This document shows, piece after piece, positions 37,481 to 45,433 of a DNA stretch of 45,433 nucleotides. This DNA is from an uncultured Bacteroidota bacterium (GTDB taxonomy: Bacteria; Bacteroidota; Bacteroidia; Chitinophagales; Chitinophagaceae), in assembly GCA_903938445.1 (NCBI GenBank), contig CAJADG010000087.1:1-45433 (forward strand), written 5' to 3'. Positions within the stretch are counted from its first letter, which is position 1. The number at the start of each line of letters is the position of its first letter. The notes beneath the pieces are model-generated. The model saw nothing but the letters and a program-made list of their open reading frames with translations, did not search any database and was not told the DNA's origin. Both the position numbers and the translations under genes were made by a program.

Positions 37481-38095
37481 ATGCTCATTACCGAATTACC
37501 ATATTTTGGAACTATTGATTTTGTAAAATCCATTACCAATCAAAAGGATGTTTATTTTGATATTGAACTCCCTTTTTCGAAAATGAGTTTTAAAAACAGA
37601 ATGGTTATTGCAACGGCTCAAGGAGCGCTGCACTTAACTATTCCAATCATCGGTGGTAGGGATCAAAAATTACCAATAAAAGATGTTAAAATAGCTTACG
37701 ATAGTCCATGGCATCTTCAACATTATAAAGCAATCACTTCTAGTTATCAAAGAGCTCCCTATTTTGAATATTACCAGGAAGATTTAAAATTAATTTATAA
37801 TTCAAATCATGTTTTCCTAGTTGACTTTTTAGTGGAAGCACATTACTGGATAAAGAAACAACTTAAAGGAAATTGGACTCTATCAGCAACTAAGCCAATT
37901 GAATTAAATGAGGGGCCTCAAATGTCAATCCAAGAAGTTGTTTATGCACTTCCCAAAAATTATCATCTATTACCCAATCCAATTGTTTACCAACAAGTAT
38001 TTGAAGATAGAGTAGGATTTTTACCCAATGTATGCATACTTGATTTACTATTTAATTGTGGAGGTAAGCAAGCAAAACATTTATTGTCTTTGTAA
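37481..38095 (+). CDS. WbqC family protein
   Basis: A 204-residue protein whose opening ELPYFGTIDFVKSI and the following VYFDIELPFSKMSFKNR, DSPWHLQHYKAITSSYQRAPYFEYY and NVCILDLLFNCG pieces match the WbqC-like family. WbqC was named from O-antigen clusters, but single copies like this one are widespread in Bacteroidota and their activity is unproven. The ATG at 37481 gives the usual N-terminus. The last 15 bases overlap the convergent M56 gene. Confidence 0.82.
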   Translation: MLITELPYFGTIDFVKSITNQKDVYFDIELPFSKMSFKNRMVIATAQGALHLTIPIIGGRDQKLPIKDVKIAYDSPWHLQHYKAITSSYQRAPYFEYYQEDLKLIYNSNHVFLVDFLVEAHYWIKKQLKGNWTLSATKPIELNEGPQMSIQEVVYALPKNYHLLPNPIVYQQVFEDRVGFLPNVCILDLLFNCGGKQAKHLLSL

Positions 38096-39571
38096 GAATT
38101 CATTCACCCATTTTTCATATTGTACCATCTCATTCCACTCCGAACTATTTAATAAATAATCCATTGCTTCATTTTTATTGGATGCGTTTTTAGCAATATT
38201 TTTAACTTTTTGTTCAAAAATGGCTTTTTTCAATTGATAGTTTTTCACAATGGAAAGAATCAATAACTTATTCGCTAAAACTTCTTCAGTTGAATCTTTA
38301 GTATTAAATGAATTGTTTTCATTATAGCCAGTAAACAGTAATGGATCTTCATGTGCCTTAATCCAATTTTTTGTTTGGTTTACTAAATCACTATATGCCA
38401 ACTCTTTTCCAATTTCAGGTTTATTGACATTATTTGATTCATTATCAGCAATTGGCATTTTTGATACAAGCTTATTTGACTTTGCCGGATGAGTTAATAT
38501 TGTTTTTGCAGCTGGTAATTTATGAATAACAATAGTATTTGAAGATGCTAATTTAACCTCTTCAAACTTTACATGGTTAACGGTTGTTGAATTGAATACA
38601 TTAATAAACAAGAAAGTTGCAATCAATATAAAGCCGGCCATTAAAGTAACTTTTATATTTGTTTCTTTATTTGCATTTTGATTTGTGCTTTTATAAATTC
38701 CATTGATAAGTTCAATGCGTGTTTTTAAATCGGTGTTATTGGAATGCGCTGCTAAACTTAGCTGCTGATTTGTTTCTATTGAATTTTCAGCTACTGCTAA
38801 TAAAGCTTTTGAATAGGCAATTGGATGATGAGTATTCATTACTACATATTCATCACATGCAATTTCTCTTTGAAGATTTAATTCCTTTTTAAATAAATAT
38901 ACAAAAGGATTAAACCACAATACCAGGCCCGATAACTCAATGATTAAATTAAACAAATAATCCTTTCTTAAGATATGCGCATATTCATGCAATAAAAGCA
39001 TTTTTAATTCCTGTTGCGAAATTTGATTGCATAAGGAAATGGGTAATAGTATGATATGCTCAAAAATACCAAAAACAATAGGAGAGTTAATTTGATTGTT
39101 TAAACCAACTTTTAAACTTTGTTTTAATTGGATATTAACAACATTCTTGAGTAATTCTAAATATTTATGATTTGATAAATCACTTCTATTTTTCAAAATT
39201 ATAAGCGATGAAAATTGAACCAAAAATTTAACTAACAAAAGGATAAAGGTAATAATATAAACAAGAGCAACTATTGAATTTACATTTGAAAGGGAGACTG
39301 CATTGGTTATTCTTGAAATGGATAAATCGAGTCCTTGAAAAATGCTGCTAGTACTGAAAAATTGTATTAAATGATATTGCTTTTCTGAAAACAAATCAAA
39401 CCAAAAATAGAAGGCCCCAATAGATAAAAATGATATGGCTAATAAAAATTTATTTTGTGCAGATAAATGAAACAACATTTTCAATAGGTCATACATTAAC
39501 CATATTATTGAAAAAAATACAATATTGTCAATAATGGAATAAGAAAGGTTATTTATAAAAAATGAAAGCAT
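38081..39571 (-). CDS. M56 family metallopeptidase, BlaR1/MecR1-like membrane sensor
   Basis: The 496-residue protein has four hydrophobic helices at about residues 1-25, 35-55, 90-125 and after the protease domain (about 300-325). The zinc protease motif HEYAH lies in LLLHEYAHILRKD, and the third ligand Glu in REIACDEYVV. The C-terminal part is an extracytoplasmic low-complexity region with no penicillin-binding domain, so the signal is probably not beta-lactam. It lies 28 bases downstream of blaI, and in such pairs the protease destroys the repressor. Confidence 0.88.
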   Translation of the reverse strand: MLSFFINNLSYSIIDNIVFFSIIWLMYDLLKMLFHLSAQNKFLLAISFLSIGAFYFWFDLFSEKQYHLIQFFSTSSIFQGLDLSISRITNAVSLSNVNSIVALVYIITFILLLVKFLVQFSSLIILKNRSDLSNHKYLELLKNVVNIQLKQSLKVGLNNQINSPIVFGIFEHIILLPISLCNQISQQELKMLLLHEYAHILRKDYLFNLIIELSGLVLWFNPFVYLFKKELNLQREIACDEYVVMNTHHPIAYSKALLAVAENSIETNQQLSLAAHSNNTDLKTRIELINGIYKSTNQNANKETNIKVTLMAGFILIATFLFINVFNSTTVNHVKFEEVKLASSNTIVIHKLPAAKTILTHPAKSNKLVSKMPIADNESNNVNKPEIGKELAYSDLVNQTKNWIKAHEDPLLFTGYNENNSFNTKDSTEEVLANKLLILSIVKNYQLKKAIFEQKVKNIAKNASNKNEAMDYLLNSSEWNEMVQYEKWVNEFLQRQ

Positions 39572-39599
39572 TTCAATTTATTTAAAATGAAAACTGTCC

Positions 39600-39980
39600 T
39601 TACTTTTTATTTTCTATAGATTCAATTAATTGCTTTATTGCAGATAAATCTTCTTGGTTAGCGTTATGATGACCTAGTGCTTGCATTACCAGTTGAGAAG
39701 TACTACCACTAAAAAGGGTTTTAATCATTTTACCAACGTATTGTTCTTGCGCTTTTTCTTTTTCAAAACTTGGAATATAAATATGTGTTTTTGAAGACTC
39801 GTCTCTTGACACCAAACCTTTTTCATGCATTATTTGCATCAATTTTAAGGTAGTAGTATATCCAACATCTTTTGTCTGTTGGATTACTTCATGTACTTCT
39901 CTGACAGTAGCACGATTTTTTTCCCATAAAATACTTAAGATATCTAATTCACTTTCGGTTGGCTTAAATGTCTTACTCAT
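39600..39980 (-). CDS. BlaI/MecI-family transcriptional repressor
   Basis: A 126-residue winged-helix protein with TESELDILSILWEKNRATVREVHEVI and the VGYTTTLKLMQIMHEKGLVSRD recognition region, followed by a dimerisation helix. It is the first gene of a pair with the M56 protease. An 18-base inverted repeat 4 bases upstream of the start (39985-40002) is a good candidate for its own operator, so autoregulation is likely. Confidence 0.93.
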   Translation of the reverse strand: MSKTFKPTESELDILSILWEKNRATVREVHEVIQQTKDVGYTTTLKLMQIMHEKGLVSRDESSKTHIYIPSFEKEKAQEQYVGKMIKTLFSGSTSQLVMQALGHHNANQEDLSAIKQLIESIENKK

Positions 39981-39984
39981 TGTA

Positions 39985-40002
39985 TTACGATTATATTCGT
40001 AA
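39985..40002. promoter_or_regulatory. Candidate BlaI operator
   Basis: TTACGA, six bases (TTATAT), TCGTAA: perfect 6-bp half-sites. BlaI/MecI operators in Firmicutes have TACA/TGTA half-sites in a similar palindromic layout; here the halves are TACG/CGTA. It lies 4 bases upstream of the start codon. Confidence 0.6.
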
Positions 40003-40030
40003 GCAATCTACTTTAAGCAATTGAAAACAC

Positions 40031-40060
40031 AAAAAAATCCCCCCGAAAATTCGGAGGGAT
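40031..40060 (-). terminator. Rho-independent terminator of hppA
   Basis: On the minus strand ATCCCTCCGAA pairs with TTCGGGGGGAT (one mismatch) and is followed by a 7-T run, 25 bases after the hppA stop. Confidence 0.82.
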
Positions 40061-40085
40061 CTTGTTAATATTTATTTAAAATAGA

Positions 40086-42482
40086 CTATTTAACTTTTAA
40101 GTAGCTAGCATATTTTGCATTTTGTTCATCAGTTAATGCTTTACCATTCACAGAGATTTTTCCGTTATTCACGTTGATATTTACATTGTCTTTTGGTGCT
40201 AATCCATCCGCCTGTAAAGCTTGTAATAACGTTTTTGCATCTGCAGATACAGTAACTGTTTTGCTAGAATCTGTAACAGTATTTGAAGAATCAGTTTTGA
40301 TCACTGAAATTTCAACAGTTTGTTGCTTCACCGTAGCAGCTCCAGTTGGGTGCATTTTAGCTAATGTAGGGGCCAATACCAATGATACAATTGACATTAA
40401 TTTAATCAAGATATTCATTGAAGGACCTGATGTATCTTTAAATGGATCACCCACCGTATCACCCGTTACAGATGCTTTATGTGGTTCAGATTTTTTATAG
40501 AACATCTCACCGTTAATTTCTACTCCTTTTTCGAAAGATTTTTTAGCATTATCCCAAGCACCTCCGGCATTATTTTGGAAGATACCCATTAACACACCAC
40601 TTACTGTTGCACCAGCTAAGAAACCACCTAAAGCTTCAGGGCCTAATGTGAAACCAATTAAGATAGGAGAGATGATGGTGATAGCACCTGGTAACATCAT
40701 TTTTTTCAATGATGCTTCCGTTGAAATTGCCACACATTTATCGTATTCAGGCTTACCAGTACCTTCCATAATTCCTGGGATAGTACGGAACTGACGACGA
40801 ACTTCTTCCACCATTGCCATTGCAGCTTCACCCACCGCACGAATCGCTAATGAAGAGAAGATAAATGGAATCATTCCACCTACAAATAAAGCAGCTAAAA
40901 CATCCGCTTTATAAATGTCAATATGTTGATTATTTGGCATCGCAACTCCCACAAAGGCAGCGAATAATGCTAATGAAGTTAAAGCAGCAGAAGCAATGGC
41001 AAAACCTTTACCACTTGCAGCTGTTGTATTACCAACCGCATCCAAAATATCTGTTTTTTCACGAATTTCAGCAGGTAACTCACTCATTTCAGCGATACCT
41101 CCAGCGTTATCAGCAATAGGACCAAATGCATCAATCGCTAATTGCATAGCAGTGGTTGCCATCATACCAGCAGCAGCAATGGCCACACCATATAAACCTG
41201 CGCAAGCAAATGAACCATAAATACCAGCAGCTAGTACTAAAATTGGATAGAAAGTTGATTCCATACCAATAGCTAAACCACCAATAATATTGGTTGCATG
41301 ACCTGTGCTTGATTGTTTAATAATACTTAATACTGGACGCTTACCCATTGCAGTATAAAACTCAGTAATGATACTCATTAAAGTACCAACTACTAAACCT
41401 ACAGCGATCGCACCAATCACACCGTTTCTTGTAAATTCTAAACCACGTAAAACCATTGTTTCAGGTAATACATTGGATACTAAAAAGTAACAAGCAATTG
41501 CAGTTAAGATCATTGAACCATAGTTACCCATGTTTAATGCTCTTTGAACTGTTGCCGTATTTAAACCAGCAGACTCACTAATTCTTACAAAGAAAGTACC
41601 AACAATTGATAATAAAATACCTACACCAGCAATTAACATTGGTAATAAAATAGGAGATAAACCACCAAAGGCATCTACTAATTTTCCACCACCCACTCCT
41701 GTAACTTCTTGACCCAATACCATGGTAGCTAATACTGTTGCAACATAAGAACCGAATAAATCGGCACCCATACCAGCAACGTCACCTACATTGTCACCTA
41801 CGTTATCTGCGATAGTTGCAGGGTTACGAGGATCATCCTCTGGGATACCAGCTTCTACTTTACCTACTAAGTCAGCTCCAACGTCTGCTGCTTTTGTATA
41901 GATACCACCACCAACACGCGCAAATAAGGCGATTGATTCAGCACCTAAAGAGAATCCAGTTAAAATTTCTATAGTTCTTAACATACCTTCTGCATCACCG
42001 TCTGGTGAGAAGAAATGTTTGATGATTAAAAATAATCCACCCAACCCTAATACCGCTAAACCAGATACACCTAAGCCCATTACAGATCCTCCTGTAAATG
42101 AAACTTTTAATGCACGCGCTAAACTTGTTTTAGCAGCTTCAGCTGTTCTTACGTTTGCTTTAGTTGCAATTTTCATTCCAATGTAACCAGCTGTTGCACT
42201 AAATACAGCACCAATTACAAATGAAATGGCAATACTCCAGTGACTTGACTCATTTTTTGAAGCCATAAAGCCTAATAATAAGGCAACGATTACAACGAAA
42301 TATCCTAATATTTTCCACTCTGCTTTTAAGAAAGCCATTGCACCTTCAGCAATATAATTACTGATTTCTTTCATACGAGCATTACCGGCATCTTGTTTAG
42401 ATACCCAGTTGAATTTTAATAGAGTATATAGTAAACCTACAATACCCATGGCCGGAACGGCATAAAATAGAAGATCTTTCAT
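40086..42482 (-). CDS. hppA: Membrane-bound cation-pumping pyrophosphatase (K+-stimulated type) with C-terminal extension
   Basis: A 798-residue integral membrane enzyme that couples pyrophosphate hydrolysis to H+ or Na+ pumping. Substrate-site motifs GGGIYTKAADVGADLVGKVE (191-210) and DNVGDNVGD (226-234) are complete. GNTTAASGKG (484-493) has Ala where K+-independent enzymes have Lys, so K+ dependence is predicted. The ion pumped cannot be settled from these motifs. After the last helix (about residue 707) there is a tail of about 90 residues: Ser/Thr/Val-rich, then a small beta-like module with NVNINVNNGKISVNGKALTDEQ. Both ends of this family face the periplasm, so the tail should too. Confidence 0.96.
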   Translation of the reverse strand: MKDLLFYAVPAMGIVGLLYTLLKFNWVSKQDAGNARMKEISNYIAEGAMAFLKAEWKILGYFVVIVALLLGFMASKNESSHWSIAISFVIGAVFSATAGYIGMKIATKANVRTAEAAKTSLARALKVSFTGGSVMGLGVSGLAVLGLGGLFLIIKHFFSPDGDAEGMLRTIEILTGFSLGAESIALFARVGGGIYTKAADVGADLVGKVEAGIPEDDPRNPATIADNVGDNVGDVAGMGADLFGSYVATVLATMVLGQEVTGVGGGKLVDAFGGLSPILLPMLIAGVGILLSIVGTFFVRISESAGLNTATVQRALNMGNYGSMILTAIACYFLVSNVLPETMVLRGLEFTRNGVIGAIAVGLVVGTLMSIITEFYTAMGKRPVLSIIKQSSTGHATNIIGGLAIGMESTFYPILVLAAGIYGSFACAGLYGVAIAAAGMMATTAMQLAIDAFGPIADNAGGIAEMSELPAEIREKTDILDAVGNTTAASGKGFAIASAALTSLALFAAFVGVAMPNNQHIDIYKADVLAALFVGGMIPFIFSSLAIRAVGEAAMAMVEEVRRQFRTIPGIMEGTGKPEYDKCVAISTEASLKKMMLPGAITIISPILIGFTLGPEALGGFLAGATVSGVLMGIFQNNAGGAWDNAKKSFEKGVEINGEMFYKKSEPHKASVTGDTVGDPFKDTSGPSMNILIKLMSIVSLVLAPTLAKMHPTGAATVKQQTVEISVIKTDSSNTVTDSSKTVTVSADAKTLLQALQADGLAPKDNVNINVNNGKISVNGKALTDEQNAKYASYLKVK

Positions 42483-42531
42483 AAGATTTTACTTAATTCA
42501 GTTATTGGTTTATTTTTTCAATTAAGGTCTG

Positions 42532-42565
42532 CAAAAATAGGGCTAAAAGGCCAAAAAACGGCAAA
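42532..42565 (-). promoter_or_regulatory. Candidate promoter of hppA
   Basis: Minus-strand TATTTTTG (42532-42539), then a 22-base spacer to TTTG (42562-42565). Four A-tracts centred near 42535, 42546, 42555 and 42565 are roughly helically phased and may bend the DNA. The start codon is 49 bases downstream. Confidence 0.5.
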
Positions 42566-42576
42566 AAAGGGCAACT

Positions 42577-43797
42577 TTACTCCACTAAAGCGGTAGTGTC
42601 TTGCTTGCCAGTAAACACCGAAGCAATTTCTTTGCCCTTATAGATGGTTTTATTAAAACGATTACCCAATATAATAATAGTAGCAGAATCAGCTATAAGC
42701 CTTGTAAATACAGTGTTATTTCCATGCCACCATCCATTATGATAGATTAATTTATCTTCATTGGGCTTTAATAACATTCTCCAACCTAAGCCATAATTAT
42801 GGAAATCCCTCGTTAAAGGACTCTTGGGTTCATAGGCCATTTGTAAGGTACTTTGGGCTAAAAATTTCCCTTCAGTAAGTGCTTTATCCCATAAATACAT
42901 GTCCCTTGCAGTACTGTATACATTTTTATCGCCATATATACAGTCATACTTTTCAATTCGATAAGGCTGCATTTTAGCATTATAGGATGGAGTATATCTG
43001 TCCATCACTTTTGCATTAAATATGAAAGTATTATTCATTTTCAAAGGCTTGAAAATGGTTTCTGCCATATAAGTAGGAAAATCCTTACCCGTAATTTTCT
43101 CAATTACTAAAGCCAACATTACATAATTGGTATTGCAATATTTAAATACTTTATTTGCTTTTGCTTGTGGTAAAGGATGTTTAGCAATCATAAAATCTAG
43201 CACATCTTGATTGCTATAATTACCTGATTTAAAGGGAGCCTCATTTGATATCAATTGTAATTTTTTAACCCATCTTCCTTTTTTATTCTTTGTCTTAACC
43301 GCAAGGTATTTATGGGTTTCCATAAAATAAGTGTAATCCGGTAATCCGCTACGATGAGATAGTAATTCTTCAATCGTAACGTCAGTATAAGGGAAATTTG
43401 GCAAATACTTTGTTACAGGTGCATTTAAATCAATTTTATGCTCCTCCCATAATTTTAAAGAAGCCATACCAGTAAAGGTTTTTGAAATAGAAGCTAAATG
43501 AATAGGGGTTTCAGGATTAATAGGGGACTTAGTAGCATAATTAGAAAACCCTTTGTAGTCTTCAAATACAATTTCACCATTTTTTGCAACTACAATTTCA
43601 CCACTAAAACTTTTACCTAAAAGTTTTTCATATTTAGCTCGAATTTCAGCAGCTAAACGCTCTTTTTCACCGTTACTTAATGTTTTATAGGTAAAATTAT
43701 TAATAGCAACATCTGCATTTGCTTTAGGACCTTGATTAGGACCTCCAGCACAACTTAAAAAAAAGGCAAATAATAATAATGGGATCCTCACAATCAT
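42577..43797 (-). CDS. Serine hydrolase of the class C beta-lactamase family, lipoprotein
   Basis: A 406-residue lipoprotein (FFLSC lipobox at residue 16). The catalytic SxxK is SISK in ASISKTFTG, the second motif is YCN in FKYCNTNYVML, and the third is HNG in IYHNGWWHG. DYT/SHRSGLPDY after the SxxK is typical of the AmpC/EstB-like group. These enzymes are often peptidases or esterases rather than true beta-lactamases, and resistance should not be assumed. It is 1.5 kb from the BlaI pair but has its own promoter. Confidence 0.87.
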   Translation of the reverse strand: MIVRIPLLLFAFFLSCAGGPNQGPKANADVAINNFTYKTLSNGEKERLAAEIRAKYEKLLGKSFSGEIVVAKNGEIVFEDYKGFSNYATKSPINPETPIHLASISKTFTGMASLKLWEEHKIDLNAPVTKYLPNFPYTDVTIEELLSHRSGLPDYTYFMETHKYLAVKTKNKKGRWVKKLQLISNEAPFKSGNYSNQDVLDFMIAKHPLPQAKANKVFKYCNTNYVMLALVIEKITGKDFPTYMAETIFKPLKMNNTFIFNAKVMDRYTPSYNAKMQPYRIEKYDCIYGDKNVYSTARDMYLWDKALTEGKFLAQSTLQMAYEPKSPLTRDFHNYGLGWRMLLKPNEDKLIYHNGWWHGNNTVFTRLIADSATIIILGNRFNKTIYKGKEIASVFTGKQDTTALVE

Positions 43798-43832
43798 CTG
43801 TTAGTATTTATAGGGTATTACTTTATCAACTA

Positions 43833-43840
43833 CAAAAATA
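43833..43840 (-). promoter_or_regulatory. Candidate -7 promoter box of the serine hydrolase gene
   Basis: Minus-strand TATTTTTG, 35 bases upstream of the start codon. Confidence 0.4.
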
Positions 43841-43892
43841 ACGCTGTTTTGTAGTTTTTATTGTTAATATTCTGCAAACCAACTATATTTTT

Positions 43893-43900
43893 TAACTTTG
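43893..43900 (+). promoter_or_regulatory. Candidate -7 promoter box of serA
   Basis: TAACTTTG, matching TAnnTTTG, lies only 4 bases before the ATG at 43905, so the transcript would begin at or next to the start codon. Confidence 0.4.
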
Positions 43901-43904
43901 CAAT

Positions 43905-45143
43905 ATGAGTAATTTAGATACCACTAGCTATCCAAAAGACAAAATCAAAGTATTATTCTTAGAAAATATAAGCGAAAAAGCAGTTCAATATTTTAAACTG
44001 CAGGGCTATGCTGATGTTAAAAAAGTAGCTGGCGCATTAAGTGAGGAAGAATTAATCAAGGTTATAAAAGATGTACATATTTTAGGTATTCGTTCTAAAA
44101 CATTTATCTCTAAAAAAGTATTAGATAATGCTAAAAAATTACAGGCAATTGGTTGTTTTTGTATTGGAACCAATCAAGTAGATATGAAAGCTTGTAAGCA
44201 AAAAGGGGTGGCTGTTTTTAATGCTCCTTATAGTAATACAAGAAGTGTTGCAGAATTAGTAATTGGCTCTTCCATTATGTTAATACGTAAGATAATTGAT
44301 AAGAATAAAGCCGCACACGAAGGCATTTGGAACAAAGATGCTAAAGGTAGTTTCGAATTAAGAGGTAAAACAATAGGATTAATTGGATACGGAAATATTG
44401 GAATGCAAACCAGTATCATGGCCGAAGCAATGGGGATGAAAGTTAAGTTTTATGATGTAGAGACAAAACTCCCATTAGGCAATGCCATTGCTGTAAAATC
44501 AATTAAAGAATTAGTAAGTAGTTCGGATATCATTTCATTACATGTACCTGAAACTTCTCAAACAAAGAATTTAATTAACAAAGAAGTTATCAAACAAATT
44601 AAACCAGGTGCTATATTAATCAATTATGCTAGAGGTGAAGTAGTTGATTTGGATGCATTAGCCGATGCCTTAAAAACTAAACAGTTAAGTGGCGCGGCCA
44701 TTGATGTGTATCCATGGGAACCTGAAAAAAATGGAGATAAATTTGAAACTCCATTACAAGGTTTGTCCAATGTAATTCTTACACCACATATTGGAGGCTC
44801 TACCGAAGAAGCACAAGAAAATATTGGAGAGGATGTAAGTATTAAATTGTATCAATATTTAGAGCGTGGAGTTTCTAATGGATCACATTCTATACCAGCC
44901 ATTAGTTTACCACCTGTTGATGGTGCACACCGTATTTTACATATCCATAATAATGTTCCAGGAGTATTAAGTGCAATAAATACAGTCATGTCTAAAAACA
45001 AGATTAATATTGTTGGTCAATATTTAAAAACCAATGATGAAATTGGATATGTTGTCTTAGATGTAGATTCTAAACTCTCTAAGCAAGCACTTGCCTTACT
45101 AAAAGAAGTGAAAGAAACGATTAGAGTAAGATTATTATACTAA
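43905..45143 (+). CDS. serA: D-3-phosphoglycerate dehydrogenase
   Basis: A 412-residue NAD-dependent enzyme for the first step of serine synthesis. Signatures are the NAD-binding GLIGYGNIGMQ, catalytic Arg in INYARGEVVD, and catalytic His in LTPHIGGSTEEAQ. The length and C-terminal ACT domain (HIHNNVPGVLSAINTVMSKNKINIVGQYL) match the E. coli form, so feedback control by serine is likely. The stop codon lies inside the stem of its terminator. Confidence 0.96.
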   Translation: MSNLDTTSYPKDKIKVLFLENISEKAVQYFKLQGYADVKKVAGALSEEELIKVIKDVHILGIRSKTFISKKVLDNAKKLQAIGCFCIGTNQVDMKACKQKGVAVFNAPYSNTRSVAELVIGSSIMLIRKIIDKNKAAHEGIWNKDAKGSFELRGKTIGLIGYGNIGMQTSIMAEAMGMKVKFYDVETKLPLGNAIAVKSIKELVSSSDIISLHVPETSQTKNLINKEVIKQIKPGAILINYARGEVVDLDALADALKTKQLSGAAIDVYPWEPEKNGDKFETPLQGLSNVILTPHIGGSTEEAQENIGEDVSIKLYQYLERGVSNGSHSIPAISLPPVDGAHRILHIHNNVPGVLSAINTVMSKNKINIVGQYLKTNDEIGYVVLDVDSKLSKQALALLKEVKETIRVRLLY

Positions 45144-45176
45144 TGGTAAATAATACGATTAGTATAATAAGTTTTT
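45132..45176 (+). terminator. AT-rich terminator of serA, overlapping its stop codon
   Basis: 13-bp perfect stem (TTATTATACTAAT paired with ATTAGTATAATAA), 13-base loop, then GTTTTT. The left arm contains the last serA codons and the TAA. Confidence 0.55.
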
Positions 45177-45183
45177 AAAACGA

Positions 45184-45433
45184 TTAGCTTGCCAGTTCTT
45201 CCTGCATTAATTTTATTTCGTTTTCATCTACACCCATTGAAATCATTTGTTCCTTCATAGAAGGAGCATTGTATTTCATTAAAGAAGGAATTGCTTTTCT
45301 TGCAGAACTATGAATTTCAATTGCTCCAGTTTCGTCAATAATTTTTCTTACATTATTTGCACGTACGCCACTACCAGGTAATATAATAATTCTACCTGAC
45401 GCTTTTTCAACAAGCGCTTTTATGAATGGAAGC
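45184..45433 (-). CDS. cutC: CutC family protein, 3' part only
   Basis: The frame runs off the right end of the window, leaving 82 codons and a TAA at 45184. It reads RIIILPGSGVRANNVRKII, then TGAIEIHSSARK, which matches the end of the CutC TIM barrel (AGAGVR...EVHSSA). CutC was named for copper homeostasis in E. coli, though that role is disputed. The tail after the barrel (KYNAPSMKEQMISMGVDENEI) is polar and helical. No ATG is needed inside the window because the start lies beyond it. Confidence 0.85.
   Translation of the reverse strand, partial: LPFIKALVEKASGRIIILPGSGVRANNVRKIIDETGAIEIHSSARKAIPSLMKYNAPSMKEQMISMGVDENEIKLMQEELAS

Noticed and set aside
42577..43797. Beta-lactam resistance island formed by BlaI, an M56 protease and a class C hydrolase
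   Set aside because: hppA separates the genes, each unit has its own promoter, the sensor lacks a penicillin-binding domain, and class C-like hydrolases of this type are often not beta-lactamases.

Overview
This window looks like chromosome of a low-GC member of the Bacteroidota, most likely Chitinophagaceae or a close relative. The signs are a TonB-receptor-type barrel, a CCDC81-type HU protein, DUF4199, DUF1599, BT_3928-type and DUF721 proteins, lipoproteins with short lipobox signals, and TAnnTTTG promoter boxes instead of sigma70 boxes. Nearly all genes are housekeeping. I see no prophage, insertion sequence, CRISPR array, integrase or defence island.

Layout. 1-2927: the 3' end of an outer-membrane barrel gene, an HU-like membrane protein and a zinc-ribbon methyltransferase. 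2932-10892: glutaminyl cyclotransferase lipoprotein, ychF, a fused SpmA/SpmB-type membrane protein, an EVE-domain protein, a lone LutA-type protein, a membrane-anchored TPR protein, pdhA and pruA. 10997-14830: a GlmU-like protein, tpiA and lepA. 14843-20789: a minus-strand run holding a dihydroorotase homologue, DUF4199, two glycosyltransferases, gmhA, a gmhB-like phosphatase and a secreted protein, apparently a cell-envelope sugar cluster. 20887-21192: tRNA-Pro(GGG), its terminator and an unusual series of hairpins. 21238-29185: M20 peptidase, katG, DEAD-box helicase, ndk, an NrnA-like DHH phosphoesterase and an FKBP lipoprotein. 29269-36904: folP, DUF1599, a BT_3928-like protein, a CBS protein, DUF721 and recF, pyrR-pyrB, coaD, a NUDIX protein and pyrE. 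36908-45433: an LEA-type lipoprotein, WbqC, a BlaI/M56-peptidase pair, the membrane pyrophosphatase hppA, a class C serine hydrolase, serA and the 3' end of cutC.

Functional links. Three loci serve UMP synthesis (pyrR-pyrB, pyrE and a dihydroorotase homologue). That homologue has lost most of its metal ligands and is probably a PyrC'-type non-catalytic protein. gmhA and the gmhB-like gene next to glycosyltransferases point to heptose-containing glycans. BlaI and its M56 partner form a regulatory pair with a likely operator upstream.

No clearly new multi-gene system was found. The best leads are the hairpin series after tRNA-Pro, the degenerate dihydroorotase, the BlaI operator, the pyrophosphatase tail, and promoter boxes placed so close to start codons that some mRNAs may be leaderless. 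All functional statements rest on reading motifs by eye; no database search was run.
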